A DNA stretch of 64,000 nt from Novosphingobium sp. (GCF_027486195.1 NZ_JAIXPP010000129.1:38661-102660); one strand, 5' to 3'; positions 44,293-54,313 are shown, counted from the first letter of the stretch. Notes: generated from the letters alone by a model not told the origin. Numbers and translations are program-made.

Positions 44293-45624
44293 TCAGGGCT
44301 TGGCTGCGGCTTCCGGCAGATAGGCCCCGCCCGGCACCGCAGAAGCCACCGGGCTTTCCGCCCCGTCCGCGCTCACCGCACTCACGCCGAAGAACCAATC
44401 ATCCCCGCGCACGCCTTCAAGCCGGATATGCGTCTCCGCCGTCTCGGCCAAAGGCTTCGGTTCCCAGGCCGGCGCATCGGTCCTGCGCTGCCATACGCGG
44501 TAGCGCGCTGCCCCCGGCACTGACGTCCAGTTAACCTCGGTAAAGGTCTGCACGGCCGCCATGACCTTGGCCACTGGCGGCATCGGGGCTCCCGCCAGCG
44601 CCGAAAGCGCGCGCACGTTGAGCTTCGTCACCTTGGCGAGATAGGGAAAGTCCATAGCCTCGGGCAGATCGCCGAACGGCCGCCCCGCCTCGGTCCGCAC
44701 GTTCTGGTGCTGCCGCTCGTAATTCTCGACCGCCACGGTAAACCGCACCGCCGGATAGCCGAGCGCCTGAAACGGCAGGTGATCCCCGCCGCGCCCCATC
44801 CGGTCCGCACGCCAGACCTGCCGCACCGCCAGCCCGCTATCGCCGAGCCCCGCCAGCCAGCGCGAGAGATTGCGCGAGGGGCTGTCGTTCTCACCGCCGA
44901 TGGAACGCTGCGCATCGCGCGCCTTCTCGCTCGCATCATCGCGCGGCCCTTCGGAAAACACGCGCACATGGGCGTCGTCCACCAGCCCGTCAGACCCGCG
45001 CGAATTGCCGACGATATCGTTGTTGAGCACGGCCTTGACGGTCCAGCCCTGCTGCTTCGCGTAGTCCGCCAGCAAGTTGCCGCCATAGAGCCCCTGCTCC
45101 TCGCCCGAGAGCACGGCATAAACGATCGTTCCGGCATACTTCTGCTTCGAAAGCACCCGCGCCGCTTCCAGCACCAGCGCGGTGCCCGAACCATCGTCGT
45201 TCGCGCCCGGCGCAGTGCCTGTGGCATCGAGCGGATCGGAGTTGCGGCTGTCGATGTGCCCTTGCACGATCACGACCTCATTGGGCCGCTCCGTCCCGCG
45301 CTGGATCGCCACGACATCGACAAGGCGAGTCGGCGAGGGCACACGGTCGCCCTGCACCACGGTCTCGGGCAGCACGATCTCGAGGCACCCGCCGCAAGCC
45401 GCGCCGGTCTTGCGAAACTCCGCTTCCGCCCACTTGCGCGCCGCGCCGATCCCGCGCTTGGTATCATCCTGCGAGGAAAGGGTATGCCGCGTGCCGAATG
45501 CGACAAGCCGCGCGATATCGGCTTCAAGTCGAGCCTGCGTGACGCCGTCGTCCGGTGCCGCAAAAGCAGCGGTTGGCAGGGTGGCGAAAAGAAACGGGAG
45601 GAGCTTTTTCATGCTCCAACCCAT
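44293..45624 (-). CDS. secreted M28-family zinc aminopeptidase
   Basis: The 443-residue exported peptidase has a signal peptide and zinc-site motifs VQGHIDSRN, GANDDGSGTAL and SGEEQGLYGG, with further ligands in LNNDIVGN and GGDHLPFQ. Two cysteines (ACGGC) may form a disulfide. A fibronectin-like segment follows in the C-terminal 120 residues. The ATG at 45622-45624 has GGAGG seven bases upstream; an ATG four codons later also fits. It is the gene downstream of proS on the same strand, across a hairpin. Confidence 0.92.
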   Translation of the reverse strand: MGWSMKKLLPFLFATLPTAAFAAPDDGVTQARLEADIARLVAFGTRHTLSSQDDTKRGIGAARKWAEAEFRKTGAACGGCLEIVLPETVVQGDRVPSPTRLVDVVAIQRGTERPNEVVIVQGHIDSRNSDPLDATGTAPGANDDGSGTALVLEAARVLSKQKYAGTIVYAVLSGEEQGLYGGNLLADYAKQQGWTVKAVLNNDIVGNSRGSDGLVDDAHVRVFSEGPRDDASEKARDAQRSIGGENDSPSRNLSRWLAGLGDSGLAVRQVWRADRMGRGGDHLPFQALGYPAVRFTVAVENYERQHQNVRTEAGRPFGDLPEAMDFPYLAKVTKLNVRALSALAGAPMPPVAKVMAAVQTFTEVNWTSVPGAARYRVWQRRTDAPAWEPKPLAETAETHIRLEGVRGDDWFFGVSAVSADGAESPVASAVPGGAYLPEAAAKP

Positions 45625-45671
45625 ACCCCAACCTCCGTTCGTGTCGAGCCCATCGACTTCGCTCTGGATGA

Positions 45672-45696
45672 ACTTCCGGCCCTATGGGCCGGAAGT
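45672..45696. repeat. perfect 11 bp hairpin between M28 peptidase and proS genes
   Basis: ACTTCCGGCCC and GGGCCGGAAGT flank a TAT loop. It is nested in a looser repeat whose ends read GTGTCGAG (about 45641) and TCGAGACAC (about 45696-45704). There is no T run. It could be a terminator-like structure after proS or a mobile palindrome unit. Confidence 0.55.
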
Positions 45697-45729
45697 CGAG
45701 ACACCGAGCCCCCGACCCCGCCCCAAAGT

Positions 45730-47280
45730 TCAGTACGCGCGCGCCACCAGAATGCGCTCCACTGCCGGCTCGCCGGTAAACGGACACAGACCCTCAACCG
45801 GCGCCGCGTCCATTGGCGTGTTGCGGATCGTGAGCTTCAGGGACTTGAGCTGCTCCACCACCTTGTCGAGCGCCGCGCCGGTAGGCCGCGACCAGCACAA
45901 CTCCACCCAGCCCGGAAACGCCTTGTCCTCCGAGAAATAGGCTTCCAGCCCCGCCAGATCGCTGATCCCGCGCTCGATCTGCGCATCGCGCCGATCCCGC
46001 GCCTCAAGGAACAGCGCGCTCTGGATCGCCTCCAGTTCTTCCACCGCCGAGGAGACGAAATCATCCTGCGCCATGCCGACGAAATTGGCCTTGCCATCCT
46101 CGCGCCACAGCCGGTCGCGGCGCAGCACTGAAACCTGCCCGCCTTCCGCATCGCGCCCGCCGATCTCGAGGATCAAGGGCACGCCCTTCTTGACCCAGCC
46201 CCAGCGCTTGGCGGTCGCCTTGCCCGGCCGCTTGTCGAGCAGCACGCGCACCTTCTCGTCAAACGCCGTGAGCGCCGCCAGCTTCGCCCGCAGCCCTGCG
46301 CAGTATTCCAGCAGCGCCGCATCGCCATCGTTGTCGCGCAGCATCGGCAGGATCACGATCTGCTGCGGGGCAATGCGCGGCGGCGTGCGCAGCCCGTCAT
46401 CGTCGCCGTGCGTCATGATCACGCCGCCGATCATGCGCGTCGAAACGCCCCAGCTCGTGGTGTGGCACAGCGTCTGCTGGCCTTCCTTGTCCTGATAACG
46501 AATGCCGGCGGCTTCGGAGAAAGTGGTGCCGAGGTAGTGCGAGGTGCCCGCCTGGAGCGCCTTGCCATCCTGCATCATCGCCTCGATCGAGAAAGTCTCG
46601 ACCGCGCCGGGGAAACGCTCGTTCTCGGGCTTGGGGCCCGCCACGACCGGCATCGCCAGCACGTCCTCGGCAAAGCTGCGGTACATTTCGAGCGCGCGCA
46701 GCGTTTCGGCCATCGCATCCGCCTCGTCGGCGTGCGCGGTATGGCCTTCCTGCCAAAGGAACTCGCTCGTGCGCAGGAACATGCGCGTGCGCATTTCCCA
46801 GCGCACAACGTTGGCCCACTGGTTGGTCAGCATCGGCAGATCGCGCCAAGACTGAATCCAGCGCGCCATGGCTGCGCCGATCACTGTTTCGGAAGTCGGC
46901 CGCACGATCAGCGGCTCTTCGAGCTTCGCCTCGGGATCGGGTACCAGTCCGCCCTTGCCATCACCGATCAGCCGGTGATGCGTGACGACCGCCATTTCCT
47001 TGGCAAAGCCTTCAACGTGCTCGGCCTCGCGCGCGAAATACGAAAGCGGGATGAACAGGGGGAAGTAGCAGTTCTCGACGCCCGCTTCCTTGATGCGTTC
47101 GTCCATCAACTTCTGGATGCGTTCCCAGATGCCGTAGCCCCAAGGCTTGATCACCATGCAGCCGCGCACGCCGGATTCCTCGGCGAGTTCGGCTTCGGCG
47201 ATGACCGCCTGATACCACTGGGCGAAATCATCCTGCCGCAGGACGGGCAGGGCGTGCTTGATCGTTGCGTTCTGGCTCAT
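45730..47280 (-). CDS. proS: prolyl-tRNA synthetase, archaeal/eukaryotic type
   Basis: The 516-residue class II synthetase resembles the archaeal/eukaryotic ProRS branch. RGCMVIKPWGYGIWERIQ and RTSEFLWQEGHTAHADEADA are typical of it, there is no bacterial insertion (INS) editing domain, and the protein ends in a C-terminal tyrosine (RILVARAY), as that type does. The catalytic core has ESEVx-type ATP contacts and GTSHYLG. Lacking INS, it would need a separate YbaK/ProX-type editor elsewhere. Confidence 0.94.
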   Translation of the reverse strand: MSQNATIKHALPVLRQDDFAQWYQAVIAEAELAEESGVRGCMVIKPWGYGIWERIQKLMDERIKEAGVENCYFPLFIPLSYFAREAEHVEGFAKEMAVVTHHRLIGDGKGGLVPDPEAKLEEPLIVRPTSETVIGAAMARWIQSWRDLPMLTNQWANVVRWEMRTRMFLRTSEFLWQEGHTAHADEADAMAETLRALEMYRSFAEDVLAMPVVAGPKPENERFPGAVETFSIEAMMQDGKALQAGTSHYLGTTFSEAAGIRYQDKEGQQTLCHTTSWGVSTRMIGGVIMTHGDDDGLRTPPRIAPQQIVILPMLRDNDGDAALLEYCAGLRAKLAALTAFDEKVRVLLDKRPGKATAKRWGWVKKGVPLILEIGGRDAEGGQVSVLRRDRLWREDGKANFVGMAQDDFVSSAVEELEAIQSALFLEARDRRDAQIERGISDLAGLEAYFSEDKAFPGWVELCWSRPTGAALDKVVEQLKSLKLTIRNTPMDAAPVEGLCPFTGEPAVERILVARAY

Positions 47281-47309
47281 GCTGGCCGGTTAGGGCGCAA
47301 ACGGGATTC

Positions 47310-47337
47310 GGGCAATCCTCGTATCACGAGGATGCCC
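47310..47337 (-). terminator. hairpin downstream of phaR
   Basis: GGGCATCCTCGT and ACGAGGATTGCCC on the minus strand form a 12 bp stem with one bulged A and a three-base loop. It lies 9 bases after the phaR stop and before proS. A T run is absent, so termination may be partial. Confidence 0.5.
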
Positions 47338-47345
47338 GGCCCTCT

Positions 47346-47906
47346 TCAGCCCGCGAGCTGGTCCAGCTTCTTCTGCATGTCGGCCATCTGCTTGCGCAGC
47401 GCGGCCAGTTCATCGTCAGCCGGTGCGGCCGCGGCTTTCTCCGCTTCGGCCGCCTGGACCGCGCCGGGCACGAATGCGGCGGTTGCGGCCTTGAACAATT
47501 CCATGTTGCGCTGCGCGATTTGCGCGAGCGGATTGGCACCGATGCTCTCCTCGATCGCCTTCCGCAGCTTGACCTGGTTCTCGCGGAAATGCTCCATCGA
47601 GGCTTCGAGATAGCCCGGAAGCAGCGCCTGCATGGAGTTTCCATACATGGCAATCAGCTGGCGCAGGAAGCTCGTAGGCAGCATCTGCTCCCCGCTGGCT
47701 TCTTCTTCCATGATGATCTGGGTGAGGATGGTATGCGTCAGATCGGCACCGGTCTTGGCATCCAAGACTTTGAATTCGATGTTTTCTTTGACCATCTGGG
47801 CAAGGTGGTCAAGCGTGATGTAGCTCGAGGTGCGCGTGTTGTAGAGCCGCCGGTTGGCGTACTTCTTGATGATGACGGTATCGCCGTCCTTGCCTGCGTT
47901 TGCCAT
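47346..47906 (-). CDS. phaR: polyhydroxyalkanoate synthesis repressor PhaR
   Basis: The 186-residue regulator has the PHB/PHA accumulation regulator N-terminal DNA-binding domain (VIIKKYANRRLYNTRTSSYITLDHLA) followed by two PHB-granule-type helices (LLPGYLEASMEHFRENQ) and a charged coiled tail. PhaR represses phasin and PHA genes and is released by PHA granules. The ATG at 47906 begins MANAGKDGD; an ATG ten codons upstream is possible. No PHA synthase or phasin gene is in the window. Confidence 0.9.
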   Translation of the reverse strand: MANAGKDGDTVIIKKYANRRLYNTRTSSYITLDHLAQMVKENIEFKVLDAKTGADLTHTILTQIIMEEEASGEQMLPTSFLRQLIAMYGNSMQALLPGYLEASMEHFRENQVKLRKAIEESIGANPLAQIAQRNMELFKAATAAFVPGAVQAAEAEKAAAAPADDELAALRKQMADMQKKLDQLAG

Positions 47907-47936
47907 TTTTATCTGCGCCCTGTTGGGATTATGCAT

Positions 47937-47968
47937 TTGCTTTTAGCAGATGCGGTATGTGCAGCGCA
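47937..47968 (-). promoter_or_regulatory. possible PhaR self-operator
   Basis: TGCAGCGCA (47960-47968) and a TTGCTTTTAGCAG dyad (47940-47951) lie 30-60 bp upstream of phaR. PhaR proteins bind TGC...GCA dyads and often repress their own gene. The match is by eye only. Confidence 0.35.
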
Positions 47969-47994
47969 ATAAATCTTGGCGAGATAACGACAAA

Positions 47995-49053
47995 TCATTC
48001 GTTGCGGGCAAATCTTCGCCCCATCAACGTCAGCAGTTCATATTGCGAAAGTCCGCTCGTCGCCGCAGCCTGCGGCAGCGCGTATTCCAGCCCCAGCCAG
48101 TCGCCTTCCCCGCAGTTTTCTGCGGTGGAGAGGTCTACGATCGTCATGTCCATCGAGACGCGCCCGAGCACCGGCAGCCGCCGGCCTTCCCAGAGCACAT
48201 GCCCCCGGCCAGACCAGCACCGCAGATAGCCATCCGCGTAACCCACAGAAATTACACCCACACGCATCGGTGCTGGTGCAATGAAGGTCGCGTTGTACCC
48301 AACCGAGTCGCCTGCTGCGAGTGTGCGCACCTGGATCACTGCCGCCTCAGGCCAGGCCACTTGCGCGATCTGCCCGGCAAAGTCGCCGCGCGGCACCCCG
48401 CCATAGAGCGCAAGGCCGGGACGGGTAAGGTCGAAATGATAGTCACCGCCCAGCGCAATCCCGGCGCTATTGCACAAGCTGTAGCGTTCAGCCCGCACCG
48501 CACTCGTGACCTCGCGAAAGCGCGCGAGTTGCGCCGCATTCTGCGCGCAATCCTCGTCCGCACTCGCCAGATGGCTCATGCAGGTCTCGATCTCCAGCGC
48601 ACTCACCGCCGCATCGCCGATTTCGCCGAGCGCCAAGCCTAGCCGGTTCATGCCGGTATCGACCATCAGGTCGCAGGGGCCGCCGCCCGTTGCCAGCCAG
48701 CGGCGCACTTGCGCCAGCGAATTGAGCACCGGCCTTGCGCCGAGCGCCCGCGCATAGGCCGCTTCCGCGTCATTCATCGGCCCATGCAGCACCGAGATCT
48801 GCCCCGCCTGGACAAGCCGTGCCGCTACCGCTGCTTCCTGCCAATGCGCAACAAACCAGTCGCGACAACCTGCCGCCGCCAGCACAGGCACAGCGGCTGC
48901 CACGCCCAGCCCATAGCAATCCGCCTTGATCGCCGCACCGGCCCGCGCCCCGCCGGACAGTGCATCGAGCGCCGTCCAGTTCGCCGCCAGCGCCGCGCTG
49001 TCGAGCCGCAGCCGCAGCGCAGCAGGTAGCGGCGGCACGTCTTCAGGCATCAT
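47995..49053 (-). CDS. alr: alanine racemase
   Basis: The 352-residue PLP enzyme supplies D-alanine for peptidoglycan. PLP-lysine 43 sits in AAIKADCYGLG, a form of the family motif with Cys where Ala is usual. The second-base tyrosine is in GDSVGYNATF. The barrel motif MVDTGMNRLGL is present. The start (ATGATG) overlaps the transporter stop. At 352 residues it is slightly shorter than average, but both domains appear complete. Confidence 0.93.
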   Translation of the reverse strand: MMPEDVPPLPAALRLRLDSAALAANWTALDALSGGARAGAAIKADCYGLGVAAAVPVLAAAGCRDWFVAHWQEAAVAARLVQAGQISVLHGPMNDAEAAYARALGARPVLNSLAQVRRWLATGGGPCDLMVDTGMNRLGLALGEIGDAAVSALEIETCMSHLASADEDCAQNAAQLARFREVTSAVRAERYSLCNSAGIALGGDYHFDLTRPGLALYGGVPRGDFAGQIAQVAWPEAAVIQVRTLAAGDSVGYNATFIAPAPMRVGVISVGYADGYLRCWSGRGHVLWEGRRLPVLGRVSMDMTIVDLSTAENCGEGDWLGLEYALPQAAATSGLSQYELLTLMGRRFARNE

Positions 49054-50668
49054 CGTGGGCGAAGTCCTTCGGAGGACCGCCCTTCAGGCCCCATATCCCG
49101 ACCACGAGCGCCACCAGCACCACGACCCAGGTGTACCACAACCCGGCATAGGGATCGCCGGTCTTGGCCACGATCAGTGCCGAAATCAGCGGCAGGAACC
49201 CGCCGAGATAGCCCGTGCCGATGTGATAGGGGATCGACATCGAGCTGTAGCGGATGCGTGCGGGGAACATCTCCGCCAGCACCGAAGCTGCAGGTCCATA
49301 CGTCGCCCCGGTCAACGCCATCAGCACGACAAGGCCCAGCACGATGATCGCGCTGCGGCCAAAGTCCGGCTTCACCTTGGCAAAGTCATAGCCCGCTTCG
49401 CCCAGCATGGCCTGCAGCACCTTGCCGCGCGCAGCGCTCTTCTCGGCCCACGGATAGGCATCGAGCGCGGCCGGCTTCGCGCCGATGGTCATGGCCAGCG
49501 CGCTCGCTTCGCCCAGCGTGTAGCGCACGCCCGAGGCGGACAGGTCTGCCAGCAGCTTGCCGCAATTGGTCGCCTGCTCGGCCGCGAAGGGATTGTAGCC
49601 GCAATCGGGGCCGCTCACCGCCACCGGCTCGCGCCGCGCCATGTCGGCAAGGCCCGGATTGGCCGCCGCGCCGATCATCCAGAACACCGGAAACACCAGC
49701 GCCAGCATCGCGAGGTAACCGAGCACGATCGGCAGCTTGCGCCCCACCTTGTCCGAAATGTAGCCAAACAAAACGCTGAACGGCATGCCGATCACGCAGG
49801 CCAGGCCCACGATCAGCTCGGCGGTCATATCATCGACCCGCATCGGCCCTTTGAGGAACGACAGGCCCGTGAACATCGCGGTGTAGAAAATCACCGTCAG
49901 CCCCGCCGCCACGCCGAACAGCGCCACAAACAGGCGTTTGGCGTTGCCGGGATAGGTCATGCTCTCGATGAACGGATTGCCGGCGATCTCGCCGCTGTCC
50001 TTCATCGCCTTGAACACCGGGCTTTCCGAAAGCTTCAGCCGCATCCAAAGCGAAACTGCAAGCAGCGCAAGGCTCAGCAGGAACGGCACGCGCCAGCCCC
50101 ATGCCTCCCAGATCTCCTTGCTCATCACGCCCTTGCACACCAGCACCACGGCAAGGCTGAGCACGAAGCCGCCGACCACGCTCGACTGGATGAAGCTGGT
50201 GAAGAACCCGCGCCGCTCCGGCCCGGCATGCTCGGCCACATAGACCGCCGCGCCGCCATATTCGCCGCCCAGCGCCAAGCCCTGCAGCACGCGCAGCAGG
50301 ATCACGAGCGCGGGCGCTGCGTAGCCGATCGAGGATGCGGGCGGGATCAGCCCGACCCCCGCCGTGGCAATGCCCATCAAGGTGACGGTGACGAGGAACG
50401 TATACTTGCGGCCCAGCTTGTCGCCGAGATAACCGAAAAGCACCGCGCCCAGCGGACGGAACCCGAAGCCCACCGCGAAAACGAGCCAGAACAGCAGCAT
50501 TTCGAGCGTGGCGTTGCCCGTCGGGAAGAAGGCCTTGGAGAGGATCGCGCCCAGCGTGCCGTAGATGAAGAAGTCGTACCACTCGAACACTGTGCCGACC
50601 GACGAGGCCGCAACCACCAGGCGGATTTCCGCGGCAGTCGGTTCGGGTGCGCCATTCACCTCATGCAT
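49043..50668 (-). CDS. MHS-family MFS transporter with large central insertion
   Basis: The 541-residue permease has the MHS (metabolite:H+ symporter) signature: FEWYDFFIYGTLG at helix 1, the GYLGDKLGRKYTF loop, GGEYGGAAVYVAEHAGPERRG, and the second loop GYISDKVGRKLP. An insert of about 100 mostly polar residues (49365-49670; NPGLADMARREP to KPDFGR) separates two helices of the C-terminal half and has three cysteines. MHS members carry organic acids, proline/betaine or shikimate; the substrate here is unknown. ATG at 50668 was chosen over a TTG two codons earlier. Confidence 0.9.
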   Translation of the reverse strand: MHEVNGAPEPTAAEIRLVVAASSVGTVFEWYDFFIYGTLGAILSKAFFPTGNATLEMLLFWLVFAVGFGFRPLGAVLFGYLGDKLGRKYTFLVTVTLMGIATAGVGLIPPASSIGYAAPALVILLRVLQGLALGGEYGGAAVYVAEHAGPERRGFFTSFIQSSVVGGFVLSLAVVLVCKGVMSKEIWEAWGWRVPFLLSLALLAVSLWMRLKLSESPVFKAMKDSGEIAGNPFIESMTYPGNAKRLFVALFGVAAGLTVIFYTAMFTGLSFLKGPMRVDDMTAELIVGLACVIGMPFSVLFGYISDKVGRKLPIVLGYLAMLALVFPVFWMIGAAANPGLADMARREPVAVSGPDCGYNPFAAEQATNCGKLLADLSASGVRYTLGEASALAMTIGAKPAALDAYPWAEKSAARGKVLQAMLGEAGYDFAKVKPDFGRSAIIVLGLVVLMALTGATYGPAASVLAEMFPARIRYSSMSIPYHIGTGYLGGFLPLISALIVAKTGDPYAGLWYTWVVVLVALVVGIWGLKGGPPKDFAHDDA

Positions 50669-50798
50669 GCCCAAGTTTTTCCCATCCCCTTGCCGGCAAC
50701 CTTGAGACCGCCCGGCACTTCACCCTGAAACGCGGGCTGTAGCGAAGCCAGGGCCGCTGGGAAAGTGCGCCAATACAAAGAAATCTTGCCGTTCCGTC

Positions 50799-50840
50799 TC
50801 GTCATTGCGAAGAGCGCATCGACGAGGCAATCCAGAGCGG
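50799..50840. repeat. half copy of the TCGTCATTGCGAG palindrome family
   Basis: TCGTCATTGCGAAGAGCG and GACGAGGCAATCCAGAGCGG match one arm of the elements at 56085 and 59912 with a few changes; the second arm is absent. It lies in the 198 bp gap between the MHS transporter start and the NifU-like gene. Nothing else was seen in that gap. Confidence 0.7.
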
Positions 50841-50866
50841 CAAGCGCTGCGGGACGGCGCCCCACA

Positions 50867-51298
50867 TCACTCCAGCGCCGCCAACGCCGCATCCCAGGGG
50901 AGCATGATCGCGCCGTGCCGCGCGGGGTAGCCCAGCGCAGGCTCGACCAAAGCGATGCCCGGCCAGTCCGGCCTATCGCCAGTCCCGGCCAGCCAATCCG
51001 CCAGCGCGCGGCGCGCTTCGGCAATTTGCTCCCGGCTGCGGCCCTTTGCGGCGCTCGCAAAGGCAAAGGCCGCTGCCTGACCTATGGCACAGGCGTGCGG
51101 GCGCAGACCCAGCGCGCTGATCCGCCCTTCGGCATCCACCGCCAGCCCGAGCGCCAGCGTGCTCCCGCAGCGCCGGGAGCGCGCCTCGCCCCTCAGCGGC
51201 AGGCTCTCATCCCACGCGAAGTCGGCGAGCGCAGTCGCCGCACCAAGGATTTCCGGCGTGTAGAGCGTGCGCGTCGGCGCCTTTCCGGGCGCGTTCAT
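50867..51298 (-). CDS. NifU/IscU-like iron-sulfur scaffold protein, third cysteine missing
   Basis: The 143-residue protein aligns by eye with the NifU/IscU N-domain: YTPEILGAATALADF, Cys44 in RRCGSTLAL and Cys70 in HACAIGQAAA. Where IscU carries its third cysteine (consensus ...C-x-LPW-x-AL) the sequence reads ARHGAIMLPWDAAL (residues 126-139), so the cysteine is replaced. The aspartate after the first cysteine (CGD) is also absent. It may be a carrier or regulator rather than a standard scaffold. It overlaps cvpA by 4 bp. Confidence 0.8.
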   Translation of the reverse strand: MNAPGKAPTRTLYTPEILGAATALADFAWDESLPLRGEARSRRCGSTLALGLAVDAEGRISALGLRPHACAIGQAAAFAFASAAKGRSREQIAEARRALADWLAGTGDRPDWPGIALVEPALGYPARHGAIMLPWDAALAALE

Positions 51299-51918
51299 TC
51301 GCCGTTTGCCGCCTTGCTGATGCGCCGCTGCAATTCCCGCCGCGCCGCTTTCTTTGCCGCGTCCCGCGTCGCCTTCTCAAGCTCGCTGTCCTTGTCGGCT
51401 TCCGCCTTCTTCGCCGCCTCGGCGGCTTCCGTGCGGCGATCGTCGATGATCGTCATCAGTTCCTCGCTCGCGGCGTTGAGGAACGGATAGGTCCGCGCGG
51501 CGGTAATCCATGTCGGCCGCCCGTCCGGCCCCCACACGATGTCATAGCCGAAGATGAGCAGCGAGAAGCCCAGGACCATGATCACAAAGCCCTTGATCGC
51601 CCCGAACCCGAAGCCGAGCACCCGGTCAATCGGCCCCAGCACCGAACTGCGGCTGGCGCTGCCCACCGAGGAGGCGATCATCTTCGCGGCAAAGAAGGGC
51701 ACGATCGTCAGGATTGCAAAAGCGAGCACGCCCGCGCCAGTCTCGTTCTTGAGGTGCGGCGCAAGCAGGTGCGTCAACGGCTCGTGGCCATAGCGTATGG
51801 CGAAGAGCCCCACGCACCACGCCAGCAGCGAAAGCACTTCCTCGACAAAGCCGCGAAAGAACCCGCCGATCGCGCAGACCGCAACGATCAGGAATACAAC
51901 ATAATCGAAGCCGGTCAT
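51295..51918 (-). CDS. CvpA family membrane protein
   Basis: The 207-residue protein has four hydrophobic helices in the first 150 residues (FDYVVFLIVAVCAIGGFFRGF, LSLLAWCVGLFAI, VLAFAILTIVPFFAAKMI, GAIKGFVIMVLGFSLLIFG). A long charged alanine/lysine/glutamate coil follows at the C-terminus. CvpA was linked to colicin V production and to envelope stability in other species. It lies 12 bp after radA and overlaps the NifU-like gene. Confidence 0.9.
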   Translation of the reverse strand: MTGFDYVVFLIVAVCAIGGFFRGFVEEVLSLLAWCVGLFAIRYGHEPLTHLLAPHLKNETGAGVLAFAILTIVPFFAAKMIASSVGSASRSSVLGPIDRVLGFGFGAIKGFVIMVLGFSLLIFGYDIVWGPDGRPTWITAARTYPFLNAASEELMTIIDDRRTEAAEAAKKAEADKDSELEKATRDAAKKAARRELQRRISKAANGE

Positions 51919-51930
51919 CGTAAGCGAAAT

Positions 51931-53298
<1,368 letters not shown>

Positions 53299-53363
53299 GG
53301 CAAAGGCCTAATGTGAACATAGCGAGAACGCAAGTCCTGCCTTGCTCTCAGTTCACTCGAAAA

Positions 53364-53447
53364 TGGTGCCCCTGGCCAGACTCGAACTGGCACATCTCTC
53401 GATAACCGATTTTGAGTCGGTCGCGTCTACCATTCCACCACAGGGGC
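53364..53447 (-). tRNA. tRNA-Leu(CAA)
   Basis: This is an 84-base class II tRNA on the minus strand. The acceptor GCCCCTG pairs with CAGGGGC, the anticodon loop CTCAAAA gives CAA (53412-53414 on the complement), there is a long variable arm, and the T loop is TTCGAGT. CCA is encoded at 53364-53366 (TGG on the plus strand). Confidence 0.96.
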
Positions 53448-53452
53448 ACTGC

Positions 53453-53474
53453 GCGGGGGTTTAACCGCCCCCGC
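53453..53474 (-). terminator. GC-rich hairpin between imp gene and tRNA-Leu
   Basis: GCGGGGG and CCCCCGC form a perfect 7 bp stem with an eight-base loop, directly after the inositol-monophosphatase stop (53483) on the minus strand. There is no T run, so it could be a weak terminator or a processing barrier before the tRNA. Confidence 0.45.
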
Positions 53475-53482
53475 TTGGGGCA

Positions 53483-54307
53483 TCAAGCCGTCTTGATCGC
53501 CCCCACCACCAGCTTGTGCAGCTTGGAATGCAGCGCATCGTTGCCGGCCAGCACCGTCTCGTCGCAAATCGGCTGCGAACGCCCGCGATAGTCCGAAACG
53601 AACCCGCCCGCTTCGCGCACCAGCAGGCATCCCGCCGCTGTATCCCAAGGCTGCAGCGAACTCTCCCAGAACCCGTCGAACCGGCCCGCAGCGACCCACG
53701 CAAGGTCAAGCGCTGCCGAGCCATGGCGCCGGATTCCCGCCACGCGCGGCCCCAGCTCGTGATAGATCCGCGTCCACTCGCCCATGTCGCCACGTCCGGC
53801 GAACGGAATACCGGTCGCGATCAGGGCCTCATCAAGATAGCGCCGCGCCGAAACGCGCAGGCGGCGGTCCTGCAGCCATGCACCGCGGGCTTTCTCGGCC
53901 CAGAAGCTCTCGTCGGTGATCGGCTGATAGACGATCCCAGCGGTCACTTCGCCCCAGCCCTTGCCATCCAGCGTCGGCTCCTGCACCGCGATCGAGATCG
54001 CGAAGTGCGGAATGCCGTGGAGGAAGTTGCTGGTGCCGTCGAGCGGATCGATGATGAAGCGCGGCTTGCCCGGCTCCCCCTCGATCGTGCCGCCTTCCTC
54101 GAGCACGAAGCCCCAACCGGGCCGCGCCGCACGCAGCTCGTCCCACAGCGTGCGCTCGGCAGCCTGATCGGCCTTCGAAACGAAGTCCGCCGGCCCCTTG
54201 CGGCTCACCTGGAGATGCTCGACCTCGCCGAAATCACGGCGCAGCCGCTGGCCGGCCTTGCGGGCCGCCTTCTCCATCACCCGCATCAAGCCGGAAACTG
54301 CTGACAT
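53483..54307 (-). CDS. inositol monophosphatase family protein (SuhB/CysQ-like)
   Basis: The 274-residue phosphatase carries the family metal motifs EEGG, DPLDGTSNFLHG and WDTAAGCLLVREAGG. Possible substrates include myo-inositol 1-phosphate, PAP (3'-phosphoadenosine 5'-phosphate) or histidinol phosphate; sequence does not decide between them. It lies 6 bp after efp, so the two are co-transcribed. Confidence 0.92.
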   Translation of the reverse strand: MSAVSGLMRVMEKAARKAGQRLRRDFGEVEHLQVSRKGPADFVSKADQAAERTLWDELRAARPGWGFVLEEGGTIEGEPGKPRFIIDPLDGTSNFLHGIPHFAISIAVQEPTLDGKGWGEVTAGIVYQPITDESFWAEKARGAWLQDRRLRVSARRYLDEALIATGIPFAGRGDMGEWTRIYHELGPRVAGIRRHGSAALDLAWVAAGRFDGFWESSLQPWDTAAGCLLVREAGGFVSDYRGRSQPICDETVLAGNDALHSKLHKLVVGAIKTA

Positions 54308-54313
54308 GATCGC

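Noticed and set aside
48926..50728. 600-codon plus-strand frame rich in His and Arg
   Set aside because: It is the complement of the transporter gene; composition is typical of antisense to membrane proteins.
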